64,000 bases of DNA from Microbacterium pullorum (lineage in GTDB: Bacteria > Actinomycetota > Actinomycetes > Actinomycetales > Microbacteriaceae), in NCBI RefSeq assembly GCF_014836535.1, contig NZ_JACSQP010000012.1:1-64000 (forward strand). Reading direction: 5' to 3'. The position numbers and the translations under genes are program-made. Below the pieces are notes generated by a model that had not been told where the DNA came from, did not search any database, and saw nothing but the letters and a program-made list of their open reading frames with translations. Positions 19,069 through 27,792 of this stretch are shown here, one piece after another. The stretch's first letter is position 1. Every line of letters starts with the position of its first letter.

Positions 19069-19988
19069 ATGCGCCGGAAGCATTCGTGACGACGCTCGAT
19101 CACATTGGTCGCGGGGTCTCCCTCCGTCAGAGCGCGCTCGCGTTCGCAGCATCCGGCGTCCCCGTGTTTCCCTGCACCGCGGACGGGAAGCGCCCCGCCG
19201 TTGCGGGAGGGTTCCTTTCGGCCAGCAGCGAGCCCGAGTCGGTTCATCGCTGGTGGGCCGCGATGCCGTCAGCAAATATCGGGATGCCGACTGGCGCTGC
19301 CACGGGCCTTGTCGTGGTGGACGTCGACGTGCACAGCTCGGTCAACGGTTACGACGCACTCGATGGCGCCCAGCGTGCCGGGCTGCTTGAAGGTTGGGAA
19401 GCCGCCGTCAGGACTCCGTCCGGCGGGCTGCACCTCTTCTTCCCAGCAGAAAGGAACAGCGAGCAGCGCTCATGGCAATCCGCGCGGACCGGAATCGACT
19501 TCCGTGGCGACGGAGGCTATGTCATTGTCCCACCGTCTGAGCGCACCCTCGCCGGGTCGACGCACCGATACGAGATCCTCCAGTTGACTGGTGGACGAGG
19601 TCGTCCGCTCGACTCGCAGCAGCTCCACGACTATCTCGATCCGCCGCAACGTAACGAGGCACGTCGAAGTCCGCGGTCGGCGCAACAGCCAGTTGACGTG
19701 CAACGGCTGGCCGATTGGGTTGCGCGACTCCAAGAAGGCGAACGCAACCATGGGCTCTTCTGGGCCGCGTGCAAGATGGCGGAGCAGATGGTGCCGAACA
19801 GCGAGGCGCTCGACGCCCTCAGCGCTGCCGCCGAACAGGCCGGTCTCAGCCAGCGAGAAGCCGCGACTACCGTCCGGTCTGCATACCGGGCAGTGCAGGG
19901 TGCACCTCCGCAGCGATCGATGCGCGCCAACACAAAAACGTCGTGTGATCGCCCACCGCCCGCGTCACACCCACGGGCACTGGCATGA
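19065..19988 (+). CDS. Prim-pol domain protein (bifunctional DNA primase/polymerase N-terminal type)
   Basis: A 307-residue protein with an archaeo-eukaryotic-type primase domain in the first 200 residues: catalytic aspartates D86 and D88 (VVVDVDVH) and H123 in GGLHLFF. It lacks the helicase part found in larger prim-pol replication proteins. It probably makes primers for second-strand synthesis or plasmid-like replication of the excised element. ATG at 19065 overlaps the ArdC stop (ATGA). The C-terminal 100 residues are helical with no recognised motif. Confidence 0.85.
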   Translation: MNAPEAFVTTLDHIGRGVSLRQSALAFAASGVPVFPCTADGKRPAVAGGFLSASSEPESVHRWWAAMPSANIGMPTGAATGLVVVDVDVHSSVNGYDALDGAQRAGLLEGWEAAVRTPSGGLHLFFPAERNSEQRSWQSARTGIDFRGDGGYVIVPPSERTLAGSTHRYEILQLTGGRGRPLDSQQLHDYLDPPQRNEARRSPRSAQQPVDVQRLADWVARLQEGERNHGLFWAACKMAEQMVPNSEALDALSAAAEQAGLSQREAATTVRSAYRAVQGAPPQRSMRANTKTSCDRPPPASHPRALA

Positions 19989-20599
19989 GTGATTTCAACG
20001 CGCGACGATGGGCTGTCATGACGGCCGTCGCGGGCACCGTCTTCATTGCCGCGGGAGCTTTCTGGCTGTCATTCACCTCGCTTGCGGACCTCGCCGCCCG
20101 TTCAGGGATTGGTGCCGGGCAAGCGTGGGCGTGGCCGCTCATTGTCGACGGCGTCATCGTCGTATCGACCGTCGCCGTCGTCGCGCTGGCCGGAGCCCGA
20201 GCAGCCTGGTACCCCTGGACTCTGCTGGCTGGCGCCGCGGCCGTGTCAGTGACAGCCAATTCGATTCACGCGGTTGTCGCGGCGGATGCCGATGTGCCGA
20301 GCTTTCTCGCCGCGGCGGTGGCGGCGGTTCCACCGCTGGTCTTGCTGGCGATAACTCACCTCACAGTGCTCCTCATCCGTATTCCCGAGCGACCCGAAGC
20401 TGCTCGCAAGACCATGACGCAGACCACGCCCCAGGAGTCTGCGATGGCTTTGCGCGCGGACGGGTGGTCGAACAAGAGGATTGCGCGTGAGCTGAGTGTG
20501 CACCCTTCGACTGTGGGCCGCTGGTTCGCAAACAACCCGCTCGATCAGGATCGCAATGTGCCCGCATTCGCAACGCCGCACAAGGAGGAATTGAAATGA
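19985..20599 (+). CDS. DUF2637 membrane protein with C-terminal helix-turn-helix
   Basis: A 204-residue protein. Residues about 8-130 hold four hydrophobic segments of the DUF2637 family, common on actinobacterial mobile elements. The last 60 residues carry a helix-turn-helix (ALRADGWSNKRIAREL then HPSTVGRWF). A membrane protein joined to a DNA-binding domain could tether element DNA near the transfer machine; this is inference. Four-base ATGA overlaps on both sides show translational coupling. Confidence 0.8.
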   Translation: MSDFNARRWAVMTAVAGTVFIAAGAFWLSFTSLADLAARSGIGAGQAWAWPLIVDGVIVVSTVAVVALAGARAAWYPWTLLAGAAAVSVTANSIHAVVAADADVPSFLAAAVAAVPPLVLLAITHLTVLLIRIPERPEAARKTMTQTTPQESAMALRADGWSNKRIARELSVHPSTVGRWFANNPLDQDRNVPAFATPHKEELK

Positions 20600-20967
20600 G
20601 CGACGAAGAAAAGGACGGCGCCGCTGTCGCTGCCAGTGAGAATTCCGTAAGGACGACGAGCGCTCCGGAAGCAGTTGAGGCAGCGAGCGTTCAAGGTCAT
20701 AGTCGCAGCACTGGAATCGACCCCGCGTTCTACCGCGGTCGTGGAGTCGAGTGGGTGCGTCCGACTGATCTGATGGTGCGCGGTGGTTCGCGCGTTGCCG
20801 GGGCAGGGATCAATTTCCAGGCCGAGCTTCGACGTCGCACGTACCAAGCGACCGCGACCAGCGCCCGCGGCATCGCGGAGCGAGCCCGGCACCTCCCGCC
20901 GTTGTCCGCGTTCGGACATGGCAGCTCCAGACGAGGGACCGAGCGCGGCGCGATCGGGACCCCCTGA
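20596..20967 (+). CDS. Hypothetical protein of the transfer operon
   Basis: A 123-residue protein that I do not recognise. The first 45 residues are polar and probably disordered; the middle stretch VEWVRPTDLMVRGGSRVAGA looks folded and the C-terminal end is basic. No membrane segment is visible. It overlaps the DUF2637 gene by 4 bp. The coding assignment rests on this coupling and on codon bias. Confidence 0.65.
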   Translation: MSDEEKDGAAVAASENSVRTTSAPEAVEAASVQGHSRSTGIDPAFYRGRGVEWVRPTDLMVRGGSRVAGAGINFQAELRRRTYQATATSARGIAERARHLPPLSAFGHGSSRRGTERGAIGTP

Positions 20968-21029
20968 TCGTCGGGCACGGCATCTCATGGGCACTTCGCT
21001 GACATCCAGGACCCCGCTGGGGAGCGGGC

Positions 21030-21038
21030 GCGCACCTG
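21030..21038 (+). repeat. Copy of a recurrent intergenic motif GCGCACCT(G/C)
   Basis: The same 8-9 bp motif occurs in plus orientation in five intergenic gaps of the transfer operon: 21030-21038, 22950-22958, 35798-35806, 38133-38140 and 40481-40489. In three of them it lies roughly 20-30 bases after the stop of the previous gene, preceded by a G-rich stretch (GCTGGGG or similar). It contains CACCT, the complement of a Shine-Dalgarno sequence. Function unknown. Confidence 0.5.
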
Positions 21039-21060
21039 CTTGCCAGGAGGTGCCCACACC

Positions 21061-21918
21061 ATGACCGATAACAACAGCCCGGCGCCGCAGCCACGCGAGG
21101 ACTATACGACGAGCGAAGGGCTTCGCGCCTTGCTACATCGACTGCACGACACGGGTGCCCGCGCGTGGGAGCACGATCGCGTCGCTGCTGAACTCGCAGC
21201 ATTCGCCGCGGAGAAGTATGCCGCATTGGCTCGCAAGCATGGCCTGGATCCGTGGGAGGCAGCGTCGGCAGCATTCGACGTGATGAGAACTCGATCCGCT
21301 CGCGAGGCCATTGATCCTTGGGCTGTGGTCACCCGTGGCGTCCAAGTCACCTGCATCGCGGAGGAACGCGGGCAGGGCTTGCTCTGCGCGACGCATCAAG
21401 CACGTCGCCCGCAGGTATCTGCGTTTCACGACCCCGAACGTTTTGCCGACCGTGAGAATCCTCTTGCCGACTACCACCCGGCATTCCACGTCGTGGATCG
21501 ATATTCCATCACGGAGGACGACGACCCCAACACCACGCGAGACGTCGATACAGCCCGGCGCGCAATCAAGTGCTCGATCACCCTGTTCACGACCTTGGGG
21601 TGGCCCGAAAACACCGCGCGGGCCGCGATCGAGCATGTGTGCAGCGCGGTGGCACGGATCGGGTCTCGGCAAAGTGCGTACGAGCTGCTGCGCCGAGACA
21701 AGCACGCAAGAGCGCTTCTCGACTTGCCCGCCGACTCTTGGTCGTCGCTTCTGCACGTGCTGCTTGGGCATCCCCATCCTGCTTACCGCGCGACGAGCAC
21801 CGGTCGTGGCATCCTGCTCCGCCTACTCGTCGGCGAGACACTCCCGACGCTTCTCAGTGACGACGACCTGGTAATGGTTGTTGCGATGTCGGCGCCCACT
21901 CATGGGAACGCACGATGA
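21061..21918 (+). CDS. Hypothetical helical protein of the transfer operon
   Basis: A 285-residue protein, mostly helical. The region around residues 45-100 (AEKYAALARKHGLDPWEAAS and the following DPWAVVTRGVQ) recalls the helical core of sigma-factor region 2, but the likeness is weak and I do not assign a function. The ATG at 21061 follows an AGGAGGTG site. It overlaps the ParB-like gene by 4 bp, suggesting a role in DNA maintenance or transfer. Similar genes are common on actinobacterial ICEs. Confidence 0.7.
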   Translation: MTDNNSPAPQPREDYTTSEGLRALLHRLHDTGARAWEHDRVAAELAAFAAEKYAALARKHGLDPWEAASAAFDVMRTRSAREAIDPWAVVTRGVQVTCIAEERGQGLLCATHQARRPQVSAFHDPERFADRENPLADYHPAFHVVDRYSITEDDDPNTTRDVDTARRAIKCSITLFTTLGWPENTARAAIEHVCSAVARIGSRQSAYELLRRDKHARALLDLPADSWSSLLHVLLGHPHPAYRATSTGRGILLRLLVGETLPTLLSDDDLVMVVAMSAPTHGNAR

Positions 21919-22931
21919 ATGCACGTGACGGCCATATCGAGCTGGAACGGGCAGTCGACTCGATCCAGGTCGGACGCCGTCACCGCACTGGGCTCGGCGA
22001 CCTCAGATCACTCTCCGCGTCGATCGAGCGCGATGGTCTGCTGCAGCCGATCACAGTCACCCCTGACGGGATCCTGGTCTGCGGTGCGCGACGATTGGCT
22101 GCGATAAAGCAGCTCGGATGGCAGCACGTCAAGGTCTGGGTGCGGTCCGGCATCTCGGGGGATCTCGCGCACCTCCTTGCCGAGCAGGACGACAACGTGC
22201 TGCACAAGCCGCTCACCCAGTTAGAGAGCGCCGCGCTCTATCGAGAGATCAAGACGCTGATGGCTGAGGATGCCGCTCGCCGTCAGGAAGCGTCACGGTT
22301 CAGCCGCGAAAACCAGCCGGGAACTGACGGTGACGCAAATTTCGCGGCACCGTCAGAGTTGCTCGGAGATTCCCGTGCGCAGGCCGCCGCGATGATCCCG
22401 GATGGCGCGTCACACACCACGCTGGAGAAGATCAACTACCTGCAACAGCTCGCTGACGATGAGAACCAGACAGAGTCGGTGCGAGAGGGTGTCGCAGCTG
22501 AGCTTGAACTCATCGGGTCCGGCGCGCCCGTGCATCCCAGTTATGAACGCGCACGGCAGCTCGTGTTGGGGGCTCAGTCAGATGCACCGGCCGAGGACGT
22601 AGCGCAGCTGGCCGAGGCCGCGCTGGCACGCATCAAGAGCATGCCACGTCAGAAGCGTCGTCCCTCACCGAGCCCCAGAACGGCGCCCATCGACACCGAC
22701 GAGCCCTGGCCAGTTCGGGCGTTCGTGGTGACGTGGAATGAACTCGATGGATGGTGGCGACACTTCGAGGTCGACGACCTCGTCCGCCAGCTCAGCGATG
22801 CAGAAGTCGAGATGTTCCTCCGCGTCGTTGACGCGACTTCACACTTTGCCGAACAACTCCGAAGTGTGCTCGATGCCGAGGATGCAAGTTCCGACTCATC
22901 AGCATCAAGGGGCGACCTTCGCGCGATCTGA
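21915..22931 (+). CDS. ParB/Spo0J-domain protein
   Basis: A 338-residue protein with an N-terminal ParB CTPase/nuclease-like domain (residues 10-110), including box II GARRLAAI starting at residue 57. The central helical region would be the DNA-binding part. There is no ParA gene nearby on the element, so a classical partition role is doubtful; it may mark or regulate element DNA. ATGA overlap with the preceding gene. The C-terminal 100 residues are unassigned. Confidence 0.83.
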   Translation: MNARDGHIELERAVDSIQVGRRHRTGLGDLRSLSASIERDGLLQPITVTPDGILVCGARRLAAIKQLGWQHVKVWVRSGISGDLAHLLAEQDDNVLHKPLTQLESAALYREIKTLMAEDAARRQEASRFSRENQPGTDGDANFAAPSELLGDSRAQAAAMIPDGASHTTLEKINYLQQLADDENQTESVREGVAAELELIGSGAPVHPSYERARQLVLGAQSDAPAEDVAQLAEAALARIKSMPRQKRRPSPSPRTAPIDTDEPWPVRAFVVTWNELDGWWRHFEVDDLVRQLSDAEVEMFLRVVDATSHFAEQLRSVLDAEDASSDSSASRGDLRAI

Positions 22932-22964
22932 TGATGACGGGCTGGCGCTGCGCACCTGGCCGAC

Positions 22965-23648
22965 ATGAAGCTCCCCACCGCGCTCCGCTCACGACGCACG
23001 CTCGTCGCTCTCATCGCTGCTTCGATAGCGGTGATTCTCGTCACAGGTGTTGGCATCTACGGGATCATCATCGGCTCCCGCGAAACCACGGCTCCAATCG
23101 GTCCGTCACCGTCGATCACTGAACCAGCAGCGCAACCGTCGCGTGAGTCACCGTTCCGGCCGTCTCGGATTACGGCCATCCCTCACAGCACCGATGCGGA
23201 GGGCTTCTCGCGCAGCGTCGCGACGGCGCTATTCACCTGGGACACCGGCAGTGGGTTCCTGCCGCTGGACTACACCAAAGTCATCCTCGACGTCGCCGAC
23301 CCCACCGGCACCGAGCAGCCGGGGCTCGCCGCCGACGTAGCAATGTACTTGCCCACCCAGGATGCGTGGACGCAGCTGCGACAGTACGCGACGAGCCAAC
23401 ACTTGGAAATCACGTCCGCATTCGTGCCGGATGCCTGGACCGACGCACTCGCACAGGCTCGCCCTGGCCAGCTCCCCGCTGGCACCACCGCATTCACGTT
23501 AGAGGGAATCCGCCATCGCTCCGGTCTCTGGAACGGCGACCAAGTCAGCGCCGAGCAAGAGGTCGCGTTCACGGTCTTCATTGCCTGCCCGCCCGATGGC
23601 AGTTGCTACGTCTTGCGGCTCTCACAGCTGAACAATCCGCTGCGTTAG
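22965..23648 (+). CDS. VirB8/TcpC-like conjugal transfer protein
   Basis: A 227-residue protein with one N-terminal membrane anchor (about residues 14-37), a proline/serine linker and an extracellular domain of about 150 residues. This layout, and its place directly before the cell-wall hydrolase, fits the VirB8/TcpC-like subunits that bridge the membrane in type IV secretion systems. Sequence similarity alone is not decisive. Confidence 0.6.
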   Translation: MKLPTALRSRRTLVALIAASIAVILVTGVGIYGIIIGSRETTAPIGPSPSITEPAAQPSRESPFRPSRITAIPHSTDAEGFSRSVATALFTWDTGSGFLPLDYTKVILDVADPTGTEQPGLAADVAMYLPTQDAWTQLRQYATSQHLEITSAFVPDAWTDALAQARPGQLPAGTTAFTLEGIRHRSGLWNGDQVSAEQEVAFTVFIACPPDGSCYVLRLSQLNNPLR

Positions 23649-24682
23649 GAAGACCAGCTCATGATGAAGAAGCTCGCGATCGCAGTCGTCGCCCTGATGT
23701 TCTTGGCTCCAACGCTAGGGCTCGTCACCTTCGGTCTCGTGATAAATCCCGCCGTTATTGCGTGTCTTTCCTCGTCAGGACTCACCTTGGGCAACGTGCC
23801 GGACTCTCTCGTGGTGACAACAGCGAATGGTGAGACGTTCACGCTCAACAAGCAGCAGCTGACTCACGCGGCAACGATCATCACCGTGGGCTCACGGATC
23901 GAGCGCGTCACCCGAGATGGCGTCCAGATCGCGATCATGGCTGCGCTCACCGAGTCGACGCTGCGGCAGCTCGCGAACACGGGCACCTACCAGGAATCCG
24001 GGGGCTATCCGAACGATGGAAACGGGTCCGACCACGACTCGCTCGGCCTGTTTCAAATGCGCCCACAATCGGGCTGGGGATCCGTAGCTGAGCTGATGGA
24101 CCCCGAGTATCAAGCTGCTGCGTTCTTTGGCGGACCGTCCGGCCCCAACTATCCCTCGCCCCGCGGCCTCCTCGACATTCCTGGATGGCAGAGCATGGGT
24201 AAAGGCGAAGCCGCTCAGGCGGTCGAGGTGTCTGCCTATCCTCACCGGTACAACAACTACGAGCCCGTCGCCGAGATGATCCTCACGACCCTCACGAGCG
24301 GCAAATCGACTTCTTCGACGACTGCCCCGTCTCCGGCTGACGCCGTGGCCGGATCCTCGCACGTCGTGTTCCCGTTGCCGGAAGGTACCTGGGTGCTCAC
24401 TGGTGACTTCGGGCCCCGCTTTGACCCCATCACCGGAGAGAGGGCCTTCCACTCAGGCACCGACCTTGCTGCCGCTGACGGAACACCCATCCTCGCAGCA
24501 GCGGATGGTGTCGTGACAGTCGCGGAGTTCTCTGGCGGCTATGGCGGACTCGTCGTGATTGAGCACCGCATCGATGGCGAGACCATCGCGACCGCCTACG
24601 CGCATATGTGGGAGAACGGCATCCACGCCACCGTCGGAGAACACGTCATGGGTCTGCCGCACGGATAGGTGACGGTTTGTAG

Positions 24683-25564
24683 TCACGCCGCGAGGGCGAC
24701 GTCGGTATTCATGATTGCTTCGTACTCGATGGGGGTCAAACCGTGGAGTCGCTTCTGTCGGCGGCGTCGGTGGTAGGTGCGCTCGATCCAGGTGACGATG
24801 GCGATGCGGAGCTCGTCGCGGGTGGCCCAGGTGCGCCGGTTGAGGACGTTCTTCTGCAGCAGGCTGAAGAACGATTCCATCGCCGCGTTGTCGCCCGCCG
24901 CGCCGACGCGGCCCATCGATCCGACCATGCCGTGGCGGTGCAGGGTGCGGACGAGCTTGCGAGCACGAAACTGGGACCCTCTGTCGGTGTGGACCACGCA
25001 GCCGGCGACGTTCCCGCGTCTGGCGACGGCGTTGTTGACCGCGTTGACGGCGAGACGAGCTTTCATCCGGTCGCTGATCGAGTAGCCCACGATCCGGTTC
25101 GAGAACACGTCCTTGATCGCGCAAAGGTAGAGCTTTCCTTCGCCGGTTTTGTGCTCCGTGATGTCGCTGAGCCAGAGCCGGTTCGGGGCATCCGCAGTGA
25201 ACTCCCGGCGCACGAGATCGTCGTGGACCGGTGGGCCAGGACGGCGGCCCTTCCCGCGGCGGCGTTTGCCGAATGCGGACCACCAGCCGTTGTCACGGCA
25301 GATCCGCCACGCCGTCCGCTCCGCCATGACCTCGCCCGCGTCGCGGGCCTCGTCGAGGAGGAACCGGTACCCGAACTCGGGATCATCGCGGTGCGCGTCG
25401 AACAACGCGTTCGCGCGATACGCCGCGACAAGTTCGGCATCGGTGATCGGGTTCGCCAGCCACCGGTAATAGGGCTGTCGAGCGAGCTTGAGTACCCGGC
25501 ACGTCACCGCGACGGGAACACCGTCAACGGCGAGCTCGGTCACGAGCGGGTAGAGCCTTTTCCC
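24683..25564 (-). CDS. IS3 transposase OrfB (DDE integrase core), made as an OrfAB fusion
   Basis: The rve integrase domain shows the catalytic D, D, E residues in the stretches LWLSDITEH, VVHTDRGSQF and NAAMESFFS. The spacing is that of IS3 transposases. It has no own start; the frame is entered from OrfA by -1 slippage at 25558-25564, so the coordinates given begin at the slippery site. It ends 33 bp inside the left end of the IS. The protein would excise the IS as a circle and insert it elsewhere. Confidence 0.92.
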   Translation of the reverse strand, partial: GKRLYPLVTELAVDGVPVAVTCRVLKLARQPYYRWLANPITDAELVAAYRANALFDAHRDDPEFGYRFLLDEARDAGEVMAERTAWRICRDNGWWSAFGKRRRGKGRRPGPPVHDDLVRREFTADAPNRLWLSDITEHKTGEGKLYLCAIKDVFSNRIVGYSISDRMKARLAVNAVNNAVARRGNVAGCVVHTDRGSQFRARKLVRTLHRHGMVGSMGRVGAAGDNAAMESFFSLLQKNVLNRRTWATRDELRIAIVTWIERTYHRRRRQKRLHGLTPIEYEAIMNTDVALAA

Positions 25565-25848
25565 GGCAGGTTCGCCTGCGACAGATACGCCGCAGCCCGC
25601 CGCAGCACCTCCACCTCCTGCTCCAGCAACCGGATCCGCTTCCGCGCCTCCCGCAGCTCCGCGCCCTCGGAACGTGACACGCCCGGCTTCGAGCCCTCTT
25701 CGACCGTGGCACGCCGCAGCCACTTCTGCAGCGTCATCGGATGGACACCGAAATCGGTCGCGATCTGCTCGATGGTCACACCGGGCTCGCGGCTCCTGGC
25801 GACGCGCACAACGTCGTCACGGAACTCGCTCGGATAAGGCTTAGGCAC
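25540..25848 (-). CDS. IS3 transposase OrfA (HTH and leucine zipper)
   Basis: A 102-residue protein with an N-terminal helix-turn-helix (IEQIATDFGVHPMTLQKWL) that binds the IS ends, followed by a coiled coil (AELREARKRIRLLEQEVEVL) for dimerisation. I chose the GTG at 25848, preceded by GGAAGGATG. It overlaps OrfB; the slippery heptamer near its end lets a share of ribosomes make OrfAB. Confidence 0.9.
   Translation of the reverse strand: MPKPYPSEFRDDVVRVARSREPGVTIEQIATDFGVHPMTLQKWLRRATVEEGSKPGVSRSEGAELREARKRIRLLEQEVEVLRRAAAYLSQANLPGKGSTRS
25558..25564 (-). other. Programmed -1 frameshift site of the IS3 element
   Basis: On the minus strand the heptamer G GGA AAA sits in the OrfA frame and fits X XXY YYZ. 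Slippage by -1 converts GGA AAA to GGG AAA and joins OrfA to the OrfB frame, as known for IS3 elements. Confidence 0.8.
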
Positions 25849-26112
25849 AATGACATCCTTCCAGGGCACCCTCCCGGGCAACCCAAATCAGATGTCACCT
25901 ACCGGTGCGGCAGACCCCATCGCTGGTCAACACATCGGTGATGTCGGCTCGTCTGGACACTCCACCGGTCCGCACCTTCACTTCGAAGTCCGGCCGGGTG
26001 GCACGAACGCTGAGGCGGTCGATGCGGCGAAGTGGCTCAACGATCACGATGCCGCCGACCTTCCGGAAGCCACCGCAGGAGCCGGATGCTCGGCAATGAC
26101 GGGCGGCTTGTC

Positions 26113-26379
26113 GTGAATGTGTTTCCGGATTTCGGCAGCATGAGCGGTATCGGCGATCTCAAGGTTGTCATCGGGGCGATGCTCACGATCATCCTAATTT
26201 TTGCTGTCCTCATGATCATCATCAGCGCAATCATCTGGGCCATCGCCACCTCCACTGGCAACCCTGGGGCCGCCGCGAAGGCACGCGCCGGGGTCTTCGT
26301 CGCGCTGGGTGCCGCGGTCCTCGCTGGCGGTGGCGTGACGTGGATGAACTGGCTCATCAACCTAGGTGAGCAGCTGTGA
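26113..26379 (+). CDS. DUF6112-like small membrane protein, copy 1 (pilin-like)
   Basis: An 88-residue protein with two hydrophobic segments separated by a short polar loop (TSTGNPGAAAKARAG). It shares clear stretches with the product of 28726-29037, such as VIGAMLTI/VVGAVMTIG-type helices and ISAI(I/V)W. Size and topology are like VirB2/TrbC pilins (inference). The GTG at 26113 overlaps the stop of the split M23 gene (GTGA), so it was translationally coupled to it; the IS upstream may reduce its expression. Confidence 0.78.
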   Translation: MNVFPDFGSMSGIGDLKVVIGAMLTIILIFAVLMIIISAIIWAIATSTGNPGAAAKARAGVFVALGAAVLAGGGVTWMNWLINLGEQL

Positions 26380-26528
26380 TGTCTCTACCCAACGCTGGTG
26401 GCGACCGCGTTGCCTCCAGATGGCTTTACGAGATCATTCGTCGCGCACATCGGCTCTACCAGGTGCCTGGTCAAGCGTTCAGCCTCAACGCCGTGACCAC
26501 TGACTCCAGCATTTCGTGCTCGACCTAA
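26379..26528 (+). CDS. Short 49-residue reading frame, possibly a truncated gene
   Basis: An ATG overlaps the DUF6112 stop (TGATG) and opens a 49-codon frame ending at 26528, exactly where the low-GC three-gene module starts. It holds the segment SRWLYEIIRRAHRLYQ. It could be the stump of a transfer gene cut by that module. I see no clear remainder on the other side near 28.6 kb, so this is tentative. Confidence 0.4.
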   Translation: MSLPNAGGDRVASRWLYEIIRRAHRLYQVPGQAFSLNAVTTDSSISCST

Positions 26529-27316
26529 TTCTTCGACCAAACGATCTCGGTCGTGACCTCAATCGAACTGATCGATTCAACGGCCCGTGTAAACAGACCG
26601 CCACCGCCAAGCTTCATACCGAGATTCGTTGTCAGTTCGAGGCCCGCTTTAAGACTTCGGGTTGATTCGCGAAGACCATTCATCTTCACCCTGTGAGTCC
26701 GTACGGGGTTACCTGCTGCACAGAGGTCGATAAGGCCCAACACATCCGGGTCGTTCGCTAGGCGTCGCTCCAGCATGAATGCCCGCGCCGCTTCGACATC
26801 AACAGGCTTGCCAGCGAGGTCGGTTGCAGCCTCAAATCGCCCTTCCAACCGGTTCTTGATCGTACGAGCGAACTTAGCATCGGCCTTTGTGACCTTCACA
26901 TTCGCTTTGAGATCGCCAGCAGTGTCCGACTTATCCTGCTCAATTTCCACCTTCAAAAACTTGATGGAAGACGCGCCAAGATGTGCAGCAATAGAAGCTA
27001 GGTGGTAGTACTTCGCTTTGACGAATGTTTCTAAAGCATCGTCCGCATACTCGTATGAAGTTGGATCGTATGGATTCCGAACCAATAACTGATCAGTCGC
27101 CATGAGATCACGATCAATAAGCTGTTCCCTCACGGCAACCACACGCTTGGCCTGGGCGACAGGGTCAGCCGAATAGGGGACAACGAGCGAGTCTGGAGTC
27201 TCTAGGAGGTATGCCTTGCGTTCGTCGTTCGCGATGTTGCGATAAGTGCGGTCGGACACGACGACCGCTACACGAGGGGCAGGCATGGATTGCTCAGACA
27301 AGTTCACTCTGTTCAT
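26525..27316 (-). CDS. Unknown protein, third gene of the membrane-GTPase module
   Basis: A 263-residue soluble protein that I do not recognise. It has a beta-type start (RVAVVVSDRTY), the segment KAYLLETPDSLVVPYSADP, a mixed charged middle rich in lysine and aspartate, and a glycine-rich stretch LGMKLGGGGLF near the end. No catalytic motif is evident. It overlaps the preceding gene by 4 bp (ATGA), so the three genes form one operon on the strand opposite to the transfer genes. GC is about 53 percent in one line counted, against about 68 percent nearby. It may be the effector of the module (inference). Confidence 0.72.
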   Translation of the reverse strand: MNRVNLSEQSMPAPRVAVVVSDRTYRNIANDERKAYLLETPDSLVVPYSADPVAQAKRVVAVREQLIDRDLMATDQLLVRNPYDPTSYEYADDALETFVKAKYYHLASIAAHLGASSIKFLKVEIEQDKSDTAGDLKANVKVTKADAKFARTIKNRLEGRFEAATDLAGKPVDVEAARAFMLERRLANDPDVLGLIDLCAAGNPVRTHRVKMNGLRESTRSLKAGLELTTNLGMKLGGGGLFTRAVESISSIEVTTEIVWSKN

Positions 27317-27792
27317 TGTTTGGGTAATGCGGTGACAATAAAAATAGCGGCCGCGATCACAACGCCAGCCACGATGATGACGCTTCCACCGAGGATGATC
27401 CTCCGGCGAGTCAAGTATGACGAATGCACGTCAGTAGCGAGCTGAATCACTTCCCGTATTCCCGTTGCGTCCACATCGCGGTGGATTGCGCGGACTCCTT
27501 TGACCGCAGCGGCGACTGCCGCATCCAGGTTGCCCTTCGCGCGATCCATGTCGACGACAACTGTGATGGGCGAGCCGTCTTGATCGTCATCGGTGTCGTC
27601 GAATACAAGGCGGGCGACACCGTGCGAGTATCGGAGTTCAAAGCCGCCAATCTGAATCGGATTTGCGCTCGCCGCCGCTCTGCCGCGCTCGCGAAGCTCC
27701 GAGAGCTTTGGGTGGTCGTTCCCAACCACCGCACCATTCACAGCGGACTCAAGCCCCTGCCGGCCCGATGCTTGCGCGTAGACCGCAATCAC
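27313..27792 (-). CDS. Unknown C-terminally membrane-anchored protein, second gene of the GTPase module
   Basis: A 159-residue protein with a soluble part of about 130 residues and one C-terminal membrane segment (131-154), so it should be tail-anchored with its bulk in the cytoplasm. The segment RLVFDDTDDDQDG is strongly acidic. No known domain recognised. Four-base overlaps link it to both neighbours. It probably meets the GTPase at the membrane. Confidence 0.72.
   Translation of the reverse strand: MIAVYAQASGRQGLESAVNGAVVGNDHPKLSELRERGRAAASANPIQIGGFELRYSHGVARLVFDDTDDDQDGSPITVVVDMDRAKGNLDAAVAAAVKGVRAIHRDVDATGIREVIQLATDVHSSYLTRRRIILGGSVIIVAGVVIAAAIFIVTALPKQ

Larger units (their letters stand above)
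24650..25917 (-). mobile_element. IS3-family insertion sequence, 1268 bp
   Basis: Imperfect inverted repeats of about 24 bp begin GGGTCTGCCGCAC and continue to TAGGTGAC at each end. The flanks carry a 3-bp duplication CAT (24647-24649 and 25918-25920). OrfA and OrfB lie on the minus strand with a -1 frameshift site between them. The ends, size, duplication and DDE transposase all fit IS3. Both reading frames are open, so it is probably recent and active. Confidence 0.95.
23661..26116 (+). pseudogene. Transglycosylase/M23 peptidase of the transfer system, split by an IS3 element
   Basis: This gene should open the peptidoglycan for the mating channel. Residues about 85-210 form a lysozyme-like transglycosylase (TESTLRQL, SLGLFQMRP) and the C-terminal part is an M23 endopeptidase. 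The IS (24650-25917) lies after codon 329 and parts the zinc residues: H264 and D268 remain upstream, while H348 and H350 (PHLHFEV) lie in the downstream fragment. Removing the IS and one CAT duplication restores an uninterrupted 394-residue frame (VGEHV then IAGQHIG). As it stands the upstream frame ends at 24668 and the peptidase is inactive. It starts at an ATGATG; RBS is weak. Confidence 0.9.
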
